The position numbers were made by a program, and so were the translations under genes. Positions 9,434 to 17,535 of a stretch of DNA of 64,000 nucleotides are shown piece by piece; position 1 is the stretch's first letter; each line of letters begins with the position of its first letter. Under the pieces are notes generated by a model. That model saw only the letters and a list, made by a program, of their open reading frames with translations. It was not told the origin of the DNA and ran no database searches. This DNA is from Faecalibacter sp. LW9 (lineage in GTDB: Bacteria; Bacteroidota; Bacteroidia; Flavobacteriales; Weeksellaceae): positions 1,798,001 through 1,862,000 of the forward strand of contig NZ_CP141062.1 in assembly GCF_034661295.1 (NCBI RefSeq), read 5' to 3'.

Positions 9434-10110
9434 TGAAAAAGACAGCACTATTTTTAGGATTAGCAGCGGGAGTTCTTGTAACTTCTTGTTCAGATAAAAA
9501 ACGTACGCCAAGTATCGTTTACATGCCAGACATGTACTATGCAACGGCTTATGATCCTTATCAAAAAGCAAATGCGAAGTATCCAACAACGGATGCTCCA
9601 TCAGATGTGCCAGTTTTCAATGCACACTACAATATGTCTGCTTTAGAATCTGTTGAAGGTTCTGTAGCGCGTACTGACGGTGACATTCTTCCTTGGCCAT
9701 ATAAAAACAATAACGCAGGTTATGCTCAAGCTAAAGCTGTAACTGCATCTCCTTTACAAGGGGATAAAGCCAAAGATTTAGAAAGAGGTAAAAAATTATA
9801 TGGACAAAACTGTGCGGTATGTCACGGAACAGCAGGAGATGGACAAGGTTCTATTGTTCAATCGAAAGCTTACTCAGGTGTACCAACATATGGTGAACGT
9901 GATATTACTGTCGGTTCTATCTATCACGTAATTATGTATGGTAAAAATGCGATGGGTTCTTATGCCTCTCAATTAACACCTGCAGATCGTTGGAGAGTTG
10001 CTGAATACGTTATGAGTTTGAAAAATGGTGGGGCAGAAGCTGCACCAGCTGCGGAAGCTCCTGCAGCGGAAGCTGAAGCATCAACAGAACAAACAACTAA
10101 CGAAAAATAA
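9433..10110 (+). CDS. actE: Alternative complex III subunit ActE, monohaem cytochrome c lipoprotein
   Basis: 225 residues. The signal peptide ends in the lipobox VTSC (Cys19), so this is a lipid-anchored periplasmic protein. A single cytochrome c domain has CAVCH at about 127-131 and a likely axial methionine in the YGKNAMGSYASQL segment. The C-terminus is a low-complexity Ala/Glu/Pro tail. ActE is expected to be the exit haem toward a terminal oxidase or soluble carrier. It is translationally coupled to actD by a one-base stop/start overlap. Confidence 0.93.
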   Translation: MKKTALFLGLAAGVLVTSCSDKKRTPSIVYMPDMYYATAYDPYQKANAKYPTTDAPSDVPVFNAHYNMSALESVEGSVARTDGDILPWPYKNNNAGYAQAKAVTASPLQGDKAKDLERGKKLYGQNCAVCHGTAGDGQGSIVQSKAYSGVPTYGERDITVGSIYHVIMYGKNAMGSYASQLTPADRWRVAEYVMSLKNGGAEAAPAAEAPAAEAEASTEQTTNEK

Positions 10111-10128
10111 TCAAATAAGTTAATTATC

Positions 10129-11466
10129 ATGCAATATACATTTTCCCCAAAATTGAAAATGACTTCTCTTATCATGATTGTGGTAGGGGTAGTACTTTAC
10201 GGGATTGGATTTTTCTTACATCAATCTGATGTAGCTAATTCAACTGACTATATTAATGGATTAATTCAAGCAGATCCAACACAATTTTATGGTGATTTCG
10301 TATCTGATTCTTATTTATCATTAAATACAGATCACGAAGCGCATATGGAACATTTATTAAATTTACTTAAAAACAGACCTTGGGCTGCTTTTTATGTTCC
10401 TGCTTATTTTGCATTTGGAATTGCTGCTTCAGCTTTATTCTATTTATGTATCCAATTTGTAGCTAATGCAGGTTGGTCTATGGTTGTAACACGTGTAATG
10501 GAAGGTATTGCATCTTTCTTACCAGTTGCTTCTGTATTATTGTTAGTAGTTGTAATCGGTTCTGCAATGCACTGGAATCACTTATTCCACTGGATGGCGG
10601 CTGATTTAATTGATCCAGAAAGCGCTAACTATGATATTTTCATGGCGAACAAAGCACAGTTATGGTTAAATACTCCATTCTGGGTTATCCGTTGTGTTAT
10701 CTACTTAGTCGTATTATCAGCAATGGTTCCTGTAATCAAAAATGCAACTCGTAAATTAGATGAAAATCCTGGTGATAAAGGATTATTCTCTTCTTTATAT
10801 ACAAAATCTGTTTTATACATCGTTTTCTTCGCAATCTTCTCTGCAGCATTTGCATGGGATTTTGTAATGTCGTTAGATCCTCACTGGTTCTCTTCATTAT
10901 TTATGTGGTACGGAATGGTTTCATACTTAGTTTCTGCGGTTTCTATTATGGCCATCATCTCAATCTACTTAAAAAGAAAAGGATCTTTACCATTATTCAA
11001 TGACAACCACTTACATGATTTAACTAAATACATGTTCGGTTTCTCATTATTATGGTCTTACTTATGGTTCTGTCAGTACATGTTACAATGGTATGCGAAC
11101 ATTCCTGAGGAAGTTCAATACTTTGAGCAACGTATGGCGCAATACCCTTACTACTTCTGGATGTTAGCAGTAAACTTATTTGCACCATTCTTGATTTTAG
11201 TTTCTTCTTCAATGAAGCGTCGTTTCAACATTGTATTTGCTATGGGATTCTTAATTGTATTCGGTCACTACTGGGACTTCTACAACCAAATTATGCCAGC
11301 AGCTGTTGGACCATTCCACAACTTCGGATTTATGGAGATTGGAGCTTTAGTTGGAATTTCAGGATTATTTACTTTCGTAGTTATGAATGCAATTTCTAAA
11401 TTAAACTTAGAAGCTAAAGGTCACCCTTACTTCCACGAATCAAAAATTTACGAATACCCATTCTAA
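10129..11466 (+). CDS. actF: Alternative complex III subunit ActF, NrfD-type membrane protein
   Basis: 445 residues and about ten membrane helices. It is a second NrfD-like subunit that pairs with ActC in known complexes. Recognisable segments are SAMHWNHLFHWM, KAQLWLNTPFWVIR, WDFVMSLDPHWFSSLF and LLWSYLWFCQYMLQWYANIP. It is the last gene of the operon and is followed 24 bases later by a strong hairpin terminator. No cytochrome oxidase genes follow, so the partner oxidase must be encoded elsewhere. Confidence 0.94.
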   Translation: MQYTFSPKLKMTSLIMIVVGVVLYGIGFFLHQSDVANSTDYINGLIQADPTQFYGDFVSDSYLSLNTDHEAHMEHLLNLLKNRPWAAFYVPAYFAFGIAASALFYLCIQFVANAGWSMVVTRVMEGIASFLPVASVLLLVVVIGSAMHWNHLFHWMAADLIDPESANYDIFMANKAQLWLNTPFWVIRCVIYLVVLSAMVPVIKNATRKLDENPGDKGLFSSLYTKSVLYIVFFAIFSAAFAWDFVMSLDPHWFSSLFMWYGMVSYLVSAVSIMAIISIYLKRKGSLPLFNDNHLHDLTKYMFGFSLLWSYLWFCQYMLQWYANIPEEVQYFEQRMAQYPYYFWMLAVNLFAPFLILVSSSMKRRFNIVFAMGFLIVFGHYWDFYNQIMPAAVGPFHNFGFMEIGALVGISGLFTFVVMNAISKLNLEAKGHPYFHESKIYEYPF

Positions 11467-11490
11467 TCAGAAAGGTTATCATAAATCAAA

Positions 11491-11523
11491 AAAAGCCCGA
11501 TGCATTTGCATCGGGCTTTTTTA
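11491..11523 (+). terminator. Rho-independent terminator of the act operon
   Basis: AAAAGCCCGATGCA (11491-11504) pairs perfectly with TGCATCGGGCTTTT (11507-11520) and is followed by more T residues. Confidence 0.92.
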
Positions 11524-11560
11524 TGTTTAAAACATTATATACAAAGTGTTTATAAATAAT

Positions 11561-11568
11561 TATTTTTG
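11561..11568 (+). promoter_or_regulatory. Candidate -7 element upstream of the GLPGLI locus
   Basis: TATTTTTG matches TAnnTTTG, 118 bases before the ATG at 11686. If used, the ATT repeat and the palindrome that follow would lie in the 5' untranslated region. Confidence 0.4.
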
Positions 11569-11577
11569 GTTTATTCG

Positions 11578-11610
<33 letters not shown>

Positions 11611-11633
11611 GAAGTAATTAACGTTAATGAGTC

Positions 11634-11657
11634 AGTTATAGGTTGCAAACTATAACT
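11634..11657. promoter_or_regulatory. Near-perfect 24-bp palindrome before the small exported protein gene
   Basis: AGTTATAG (11634-11641) pairs with CTATAACT (11650-11657). The inner bases also pair apart from one mismatch, so the whole 24 bp is an almost perfect dyad. It could be an operator or an mRNA hairpin 28 bases before the ATG; there is no T-run to make it a terminator. Confidence 0.5.
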
Positions 11658-11685
11658 AAATTTTAAATACTAAATTACTTTAAAA

Positions 11686-11931
11686 ATGAAAAAAATGTTT
11701 TTTGTAAGTGCTTTTGCACTTTTCGGAACTTTCGCAATGGCGAATGAGGTAAATAAAAATACTGAAGAAGAATTTTTAAACGGATGTGCAAATTTAAAAA
11801 ATGATTGTGGAATTGCATTCTTATATTGTTGGAAAGGTGAGTTAGATCCTGATAAAGCAAAAGAAGCTGCAGTTAATGCATGTAAAGAATTATCTGAAGA
11901 ACAACCTGCACCAGAAGAAGGTGAAAATTAA
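11686..11931 (+). CDS. Small exported cysteine-containing protein, unknown function
   Basis: 81 residues. A clear Sec signal peptide (about 1-19, ending FAMA) leaves a mature acidic peptide of about 60 residues with four cysteines (NGCANLKNDCGIAFLYCWKG and NACKEL). These could form two disulfides in the periplasm or outside. The tail is Glu/Pro-rich. I do not recognise the family. It lies 54 bases before two GLPGLI genes and a TonB-receptor-like barrel in the same direction, so it may be the substrate or an accessory of that locus. This is inference from position only. Confidence 0.7.
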   Translation: MKKMFFVSAFALFGTFAMANEVNKNTEEEFLNGCANLKNDCGIAFLYCWKGELDPDKAKEAAVNACKELSEEQPAPEEGEN

Positions 11932-11985
11932 AATATCTATGGGCTGGTTAAATTTTAACTAGCCTATTTATAAAACTCAGACTAA

Positions 11986-12807
11986 ATGAAAACAATATTA
12001 CTAGCATTTATTTTATTCTTTGGTAATTTAATATATGCACAGACTTTTGAATTTAATTATACATATACTTTCAAAAAGGATAGTGTAAGTAAAAGAAATT
12101 TTACTGAAATAATGACTGTTTTTTCAAATGAAAATTCAAGATTTTATAGATCACAAAGTAAAATATTATCAGATTCGGTGGGGTATACAAAAAATAAAAT
12201 TTTCACTGATGCGAATACTTTAATTACAACTACAGAATCATATATATCAAGTGTTGATAACACGACTATTGAAATTGATTTAAATAGTAAAATACAACAA
12301 AATTGGATTTTTACTTATGATAGAGCAGTTGTTAGTTCAGAAGAATTGAATTTACCGATTTGGAATTTGTCAGATGAGAGGGTGATGTATAATAATTTAA
12401 AACTTAAAAAAGCTACAACATATTTTTTAGGAAGGAATTGGACTGCATATTATACAGAAGAAATTCCTGTGCAAATAGCACCTTATAATTTTTATGGATT
12501 ACCAGGAACAATTGTAAAGTTAGAAGATAGTAATAGTTTATTCAAGTTCGAACTATTGAATTATAAACCAAAAGTTCATTTAGATAATTTTTATAGTACA
12601 TCGATAAATTTTAGAAGAAAAAAAGATTTTGAAAAAATTACAAGTAAAGAGATGTACGAATATGGTAAATTTTTAATTCAAAATTCTGCCCAAAATCTCA
12701 TTAATTCTGGCGTTCAATTAAGTGAAGAACAAGTAAAAAAGATTGAAAATAATATTAAAAATAGAAAATATATATTTTTAGATCCTACGATTCCATTTGT
12801 CATATAA
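11986..12807 (+). CDS. GLPGLI family exported protein 1
   Basis: 273 residues. A signal peptide (about 1-18, ending IYAQ) is followed by a beta-rich body and the family hallmark FYGLPGTIVKLED about two-thirds through, preceded by KKATTYFLGRNWTAYY. GLPGLI proteins are periplasmic or outer-membrane-associated proteins of unknown function restricted mainly to Bacteroidota. They are often next to TonB-dependent-receptor-like genes, as here. It is followed by a second GLPGLI gene ten bases later, and the two share KKATT..LGRNW.A.Y, suggesting local duplication and divergence. Confidence 0.88.
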   Translation: MKTILLAFILFFGNLIYAQTFEFNYTYTFKKDSVSKRNFTEIMTVFSNENSRFYRSQSKILSDSVGYTKNKIFTDANTLITTTESYISSVDNTTIEIDLNSKIQQNWIFTYDRAVVSSEELNLPIWNLSDERVMYNNLKLKKATTYFLGRNWTAYYTEEIPVQIAPYNFYGLPGTIVKLEDSNSLFKFELLNYKPKVHLDNFYSTSINFRRKKDFEKITSKEMYEYGKFLIQNSAQNLINSGVQLSEEQVKKIENNIKNRKYIFLDPTIPFVI

Positions 12808-12817
12808 ATTTAATATT

Positions 12818-13621
12818 ATGAGAATTCTAAAAACACTATTCTTTATTCTAATTCCTATAATTAGTTTTGCTCAGCATAAACTCACTTATGATTATACCTA
12901 TTATTATGACAGTCTTCGTCCTACTAATGTTATAGCAAATGAAGTTGTTGTAATAAATACCTTGAAAGAGCGATTTTATTTTGAAGTGAATAAAATAAAA
13001 AAAATAGAAGTAGATTATTTAGCATGGAAAAATAAAGAAGATCCTCAAGTAACTTGGGAAAAACAAGGAAATATTCCATATTCTAAATTAAATAATTATT
13101 TAATTCAAGATAATAATGGAATTTCGATATTTCATTCAAGTACCGATCGATTTATAGCTAAACTAAACTTGGATGATACTCAGCAATGGATCTTATCAGA
13201 TGCTAAGCATGAGAATACTAATCTAAAGAAGGCAACGACAACTTATTTAGGAAGAAATTGGATTGCGTGGTATGACGAAACAATTCCGATTAATGATGGT
13301 CCTTTTTTGTTTAGAGGATTACCAGGTTTAATCGTAGAACTACAAGATGATCATGGATATTTTCATTGGAAGTTGGCATCGTATAAAATGAATTATGATA
13401 ATAATTATACACGAGAATTGTTAGATTACAGAATACCTAAGGCAATGGCAATTTCAGAAAATGACTTAAAAAATGTGTTTAAACAATTTTTTTACGATCC
13501 AGGAACATCGATATCATCATCCGGAATTGTTGTTGATGAAGAAAAGATGAAAAAAATGATTGAATTTCGTAAATCGCAAATTCATCGTTATTTAATCCCT
13601 GATTTATGGACGTATTTATAA
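12818..13621 (+). CDS. GLPGLI family exported protein 2
   Basis: 267 residues from the ATG at 12818. The frame is open further upstream, but this start gives a good signal peptide (MRILKTLFFILIPIISFAQ) and a ten-base gap after the previous gene. The hallmark is FRGLPGLIVELQD, preceded by KKATTTYLGRNWIAWYDE. It is a paralogue of the preceding gene and is probably co-transcribed with it and the downstream barrel. The function of the family is not known. Confidence 0.88.
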   Translation: MRILKTLFFILIPIISFAQHKLTYDYTYYYDSLRPTNVIANEVVVINTLKERFYFEVNKIKKIEVDYLAWKNKEDPQVTWEKQGNIPYSKLNNYLIQDNNGISIFHSSTDRFIAKLNLDDTQQWILSDAKHENTNLKKATTTYLGRNWIAWYDETIPINDGPFLFRGLPGLIVELQDDHGYFHWKLASYKMNYDNNYTRELLDYRIPKAMAISENDLKNVFKQFFYDPGTSISSSGIVVDEEKMKKMIEFRKSQIHRYLIPDLWTYL

Positions 13622-13635
13622 AATAAGTTAACATT

Positions 13636-16260
13636 TTGAAACCACAACTTTTCCTACTATTCCTATTTATAACCCAAATTCTTTTTGCGCAACTTACAAT
13701 TTCTGGTAAAATAACTAATGAAAATGGACAACCTATTTCAGGCGCAAATGTTATTTTATCACCAAGCGATGAGGATAAAACATTAGCCTATTTTATCACC
13801 AAAGCAGATGGGAATTTCTCATTAGAGCTAAAAGAATCCTTGTACGATATGTATGAGGTGAAAGTTCGCGCGATGAATTATGCCTTTACATCAGATTTTA
13901 TTAATGAATCAACATCCAATTTTAATTTTACTTTATTAGAAAAGGCCATAGAATTAAAAGAAGTACAGTTGAAGCAACCTGCAGTGCGAAAAAAAGGGGA
14001 TACCATTGCTTACGATGTGACAAATTTTAAAGATATACAAGATCGTTCCATTGCAGATGTTATTAAGAAAATGCCAGGGATAGAAATCGAATCTTCTGGT
14101 CGAATTTTATATCAAGGTGAACCGATTAACAAATACTATATCGAGGGTATGGATCTTTTGGGTGGTAAGTATGCTTTAGCTAACGAAAATCTTTCGGCAG
14201 ATGCAGTAGATAAAGTACAAATATTAGAAAATCATCAGCCCATCAAAATGTTAGATAGTTTAGTGATTAGTTCTAAAGCTGCATTAAATATCAAACTTAA
14301 AAATAAAATTACTTATTCTGGTAAAGCTGAAATCGGTTTGGGTGTTTCGCCATTGTTGTATCAAACCAATATTACACCAATGTTGTTTAAAAAGAAACAG
14401 CAAATGATTGGTTCTTACCAATCCAATAATCGTGGTGAAGATGTAACGAAACAAATGGATATATTATCTTTGGAAGATCTTTTAAATAATACTGAACGTT
14501 TTTCTAATGAAGGTTGGTTAGGTATATCTTCAGTACAAACACCTCATTTTAATGAAAAAAGATGGTTGGATAATGCTGTTCAATTAGGTACTTGGAATCA
14601 TTTGTTTAAATTAAATAAAGCACTCGATTTACGTTTTAATTTGTCGTATACCAACGATTACCAAAAGCGAATAGGGCAAAGTACAAAACAATATTTTTTA
14701 CCATCTGGAAATTTATTGTTAAATGAACAGAAGCGTAATCATCTACAAACCGAAGAATTCTCAGCGAAAGCTACTTTATTACGCAACAGCTCGGATAATT
14801 ATTTGCAAAACGAAATCGAATTTAAAGGTGCATGGAATCGTTCGCATGGTTATCTAAAACGAGATGACGAATTGATCGATCAAATTTTACAAAAGCCCAA
14901 TCAAGAATTTGCCAATCAATTCAAGATCATAAAGAAAATAGGGAAGCAATTGGTAACATTTCGTTCGGTTGTTTCTTACAAAGATTATCAAGAAGAATTA
15001 GCTGTTTCGCCTGGAGTTTTTAACGGGTTGATTAATCAAAATCAAAACTATCAAAATGCTTTTCAACGTGTAGATTTTTCTAAATTTTCAACTAATAATT
15101 TTATCGAATTTTCGAAAGGAATTAAATCAATTTCAGTTCATTCAAAAATTGGTTTTGGATATTTAAATCAAGAAATGGAAAGTAATTTATTTACTGATAA
15201 CTCTTCTGCAGGAAGCAATTTTATCAATGATATTACTTGGTCAAAATTTAATTATTTTTGGGATAATCGATTCGAATATAGAAAAGGAAATTTTAGAACC
15301 ACTCTTTTGTTACCCATAGAAATGAATCATCTTCAGATGAAAAATCTAGTTAAGAATGAAGTAATGAATCGTTTGTTTGTGAATCCGAATTTATTTTTAT
15401 CATACAAATTATCCAATCAATGGGAATTACGATCTACAAACACATACAAACAGAGTTTAGGAAGTTTATCACAAATACATGAGAATTATATTTTATACAA
15501 TTACAACACAATACAACAACGTGACGGAAAATTAAATGAAAGAGATTCGTGGAATTCTTCGATTCGTGCAGAATATAAAAACCCGATCAAAGCAAGATTT
15601 ATCAACTTTGGATACAATTATTCGTGGACTGAAAATTCTTTGCTGAATAATTACATGTATAATCCAGATGCAAGTACAATTTTACAAGTTATAGAACGAA
15701 AAAACAATTCAGTTTCGCATCATTTAAATGCAAAATTCAGCCAATATTTTTCAAAATTAAAATCAACTTTTGAAGTTGAAATTTTTCAACAATGGTCTAA
15801 AAATGATGAATATCTAAACAATGAATTTATTGAAGTCAATAACCAAATAACCAACATAAAAACAGGTGTGAAATTTCGTCAGTTAAGTTGGATGACATTT
15901 GAATATAACTATTCATGGTTTAACTACAGAAGCAAGATGATGGTTGATCCATCGCGTAAAATAGTCAACCAAGAGCATCAATTGGGGTTCCATTTTTTTC
16001 CAGCCGATCGTCATTATATCAAATTGAATATGGATGCTTATATTAATGATGATTCTACGTTAAATCCAAATTCTTTTTTTGGCGATTTGATGTATCGATA
16101 CACGTTAAAGAAAAAGAAAATCGATTTCGAATTAACAGCTTATAATCTGTTCAACGAAAAATATTTTTCTCAAAATAGTTTAAGTTCGTATTACGAAATG
16201 CGCTATCAATACAAGCTAAGACCAACACAAATTATGCTAACAACACGTTTTACGTTTTAA
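13636..16260 (+). CDS. TonB-dependent-receptor-like outer membrane barrel of the GLPGLI locus
   Basis: 874 residues. The start appears to be TTG at 13636 (no in-frame ATG nearby), giving a signal peptide ending FAQ. A carboxypeptidase-regulatory-like beta-sandwich domain spans about 21-105 (ISGKITNENGQPISGANV). It is followed by a plug-like region about 120-215 (RSIADVIKKMPGIEI, YYIEGMDLLGGKYALAN, VDKVQILENHQP) and a long beta-barrel ending in an aromatic terminal strand (TRFTF). It is likely an outer-membrane transporter working with the GLPGLI proteins upstream. A strong hairpin terminator follows immediately. Confidence 0.85.
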   Translation: MKPQLFLLFLFITQILFAQLTISGKITNENGQPISGANVILSPSDEDKTLAYFITKADGNFSLELKESLYDMYEVKVRAMNYAFTSDFINESTSNFNFTLLEKAIELKEVQLKQPAVRKKGDTIAYDVTNFKDIQDRSIADVIKKMPGIEIESSGRILYQGEPINKYYIEGMDLLGGKYALANENLSADAVDKVQILENHQPIKMLDSLVISSKAALNIKLKNKITYSGKAEIGLGVSPLLYQTNITPMLFKKKQQMIGSYQSNNRGEDVTKQMDILSLEDLLNNTERFSNEGWLGISSVQTPHFNEKRWLDNAVQLGTWNHLFKLNKALDLRFNLSYTNDYQKRIGQSTKQYFLPSGNLLLNEQKRNHLQTEEFSAKATLLRNSSDNYLQNEIEFKGAWNRSHGYLKRDDELIDQILQKPNQEFANQFKIIKKIGKQLVTFRSVVSYKDYQEELAVSPGVFNGLINQNQNYQNAFQRVDFSKFSTNNFIEFSKGIKSISVHSKIGFGYLNQEMESNLFTDNSSAGSNFINDITWSKFNYFWDNRFEYRKGNFRTTLLLPIEMNHLQMKNLVKNEVMNRLFVNPNLFLSYKLSNQWELRSTNTYKQSLGSLSQIHENYILYNYNTIQQRDGKLNERDSWNSSIRAEYKNPIKARFINFGYNYSWTENSLLNNYMYNPDASTILQVIERKNNSVSHHLNAKFSQYFSKLKSTFEVEIFQQWSKNDEYLNNEFIEVNNQITNIKTGVKFRQLSWMTFEYNYSWFNYRSKMMVDPSRKIVNQEHQLGFHFFPADRHYIKLNMDAYINDDSTLNPNSFFGDLMYRYTLKKKKIDFELTAYNLFNEKYFSQNSLSSYYEMRYQYKLRPTQIMLTTRFTF

Positions 16261-16265
16261 AATAT

Positions 16266-16293
16266 AAACTTCCTTTTGTGGAAGTTTTTTTAT
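16266..16293 (+). terminator. Terminator of the GLPGLI locus
   Basis: AAACTTCC (16266-16273) pairs with GGAAGTTT (16280-16287), followed by a T-run, five bases after the barrel stop codon. Confidence 0.85.
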
Positions 16294-16296
16294 TTT

Positions 16297-16380
16297 GGGC
16301 GTTCCCTTCGGTCGGGCTTTTTGTTTCAATCTTTGCACGTTATCACTTTGCAAAGGATTTCCACTACAATCCCTAACGCA
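16297..16380. repeat. Structured interspersed element typical of flavobacterial genomes
   Basis: An 84-bp element begins GGGCGTTCCC and ends CCCTAACGC, so its tips are partly inverted. Inside, AATCTTTGCA pairs with TGCAAAGGATT (one bulge) and GGATT pairs with AATCC. From memory, elements with these same end motifs recur in intergenic regions of many Flavobacteriia; this is not verified here. Its function is unknown. Confidence 0.55.
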
Positions 16381-16412
16381 ATTTTTAAATTTGTTCTAAG
16401 TTCAACTTATTA

Positions 16413-17482
16413 ATTCGTCAGTTCGAGTGAAAATCTATGATTTTTATTATCGAGAACTAAGACGAATTAGGATCAAACTTCTCGATACAATTTTCTTCAT
16501 TACATTTCAAAAATCACTCGAAGTGATGGAAATTGTTTATTTAGTTCTATTTAATTAATTCGTCAGTTCGAGTGAAAATCTTTGATTTTATTATCGAGAA
16601 CTAAGATGAATTAGGATCAAACTTCTCGATACAATTTTCTTCATTACATTTCAAAAATTACTCGAAGTGACGTAAACTTTTTATTTAGTTCTATTTAATT
16701 AATTCGTCAGTTCGAGTGAAAATCTTTGATTTTATTATCGAGAACTAAGACGAATTAGGATCAAACTTCTCGATACAATTTTCTTCATTACATTTCAAAA
16801 ATCACTCGAAGTGACGGAAATTGTTTGTATAGTTCTATTTAATTAATTCGTCAGTTCGAGTGAAAATCTTTGATTTTATTATCGAGAACTAAGACGAATT
16901 AGGATCAAACTTCTCGATACAATTTTCTTCATTACATTTCAAAAATTACTCGAAGTGACGTAAACTTTTTATTTAGTTCTATTTAATTAATTCGTCAGTT
17001 CGAGTGAAAATCTTTGATTTTATTATCGAGAACTAAGACGAATTAGGATCAAACTTCTCGATACAATTTTCTTCATTACATTTCAAAAATCACTCGAAGT
17101 GATGGAAATTGTTTATTTAGTTCTATTTAATTAATTCGTCAGTTCGAGTGAAAATCTTTGATTTTATTATCGAGAACTAAGACGAATTAGGATCAAACTT
17201 CTCGATACAATTATCTTCATTACATTTCAAAAATCACTCGAAGAGACGGAAATTGTTTATTTAGTTCTATTTAATTAATTCGTCAGTTCGAGTGAAAATC
17301 TTTGATTTTTTATCGAGAACTAAGATGAATTAGAATCAAACTCCTCGATACAATTATCTTCATTACATTTCAAAAATCACTCGAAGTGACGGAAATTGTT
17401 TATTTAGTTCTATTTAATTAATTCGTCAGTTCGAGTGAAAATCTTTGATTTTATTATCGAGAACTAAGACGAATTAGGATCA
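16413..17482. repeat. Tandem array of a 144-bp palindromic unit (7 full copies plus one partial)
   Basis: Copies begin (ATTCGTCAGTTCGAGTG) at 16413, 16558, 16702, 16846, 16990, 17134, 17278 and 17421, i.e. at 143-145 bp spacing; the last copy stops after about 62 bp. Each unit contains nested inverted repeats. CGTCAGTTCGAGTGA (unit 4-18) pairs with TCACTCGAAGTGACG (101-115) with one mismatch, and TATCGAGAA (35-43) pairs with TTCTCGATA (66-74). A small AAAATC/GATTTT hairpin lies between, so a branched, cruciform-like fold is predicted. There is no ORF and no spacer sequence between units. It fills the gap between two convergent operons. Confidence 0.97.
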
Positions 17483-17483
17483 A

Positions 17484-17515
17484 TAAAAAAGTACAACCTT
17501 TTGAGTTGTACTTGA
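17484..17515 (-). terminator. Terminator of the minus-strand acyl-CoA catabolic arm
   Basis: AAGTACAAC (17489-17497) pairs with GTTGTACTT (17505-17513). On the minus strand it is followed by a U-run (A-run at 17484-17490 on the plus strand). It directly abuts the truncated last unit of the tandem array. Confidence 0.8.
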
Positions 17516-17535
17516 AAAATCATAAAAATATGTAA

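Noticed and set aside
16297-16380. Integron attC site
   Set aside because: It has inverted GGGCGTT/AACGC tips but does not satisfy the RYYYAAC and GTTRRRY core consensus, and no integrase is visible.
16413-17482. CRISPR array
   Set aside because: The repeats are 144 bp and directly contiguous with no unique spacers, and no cas genes are present.
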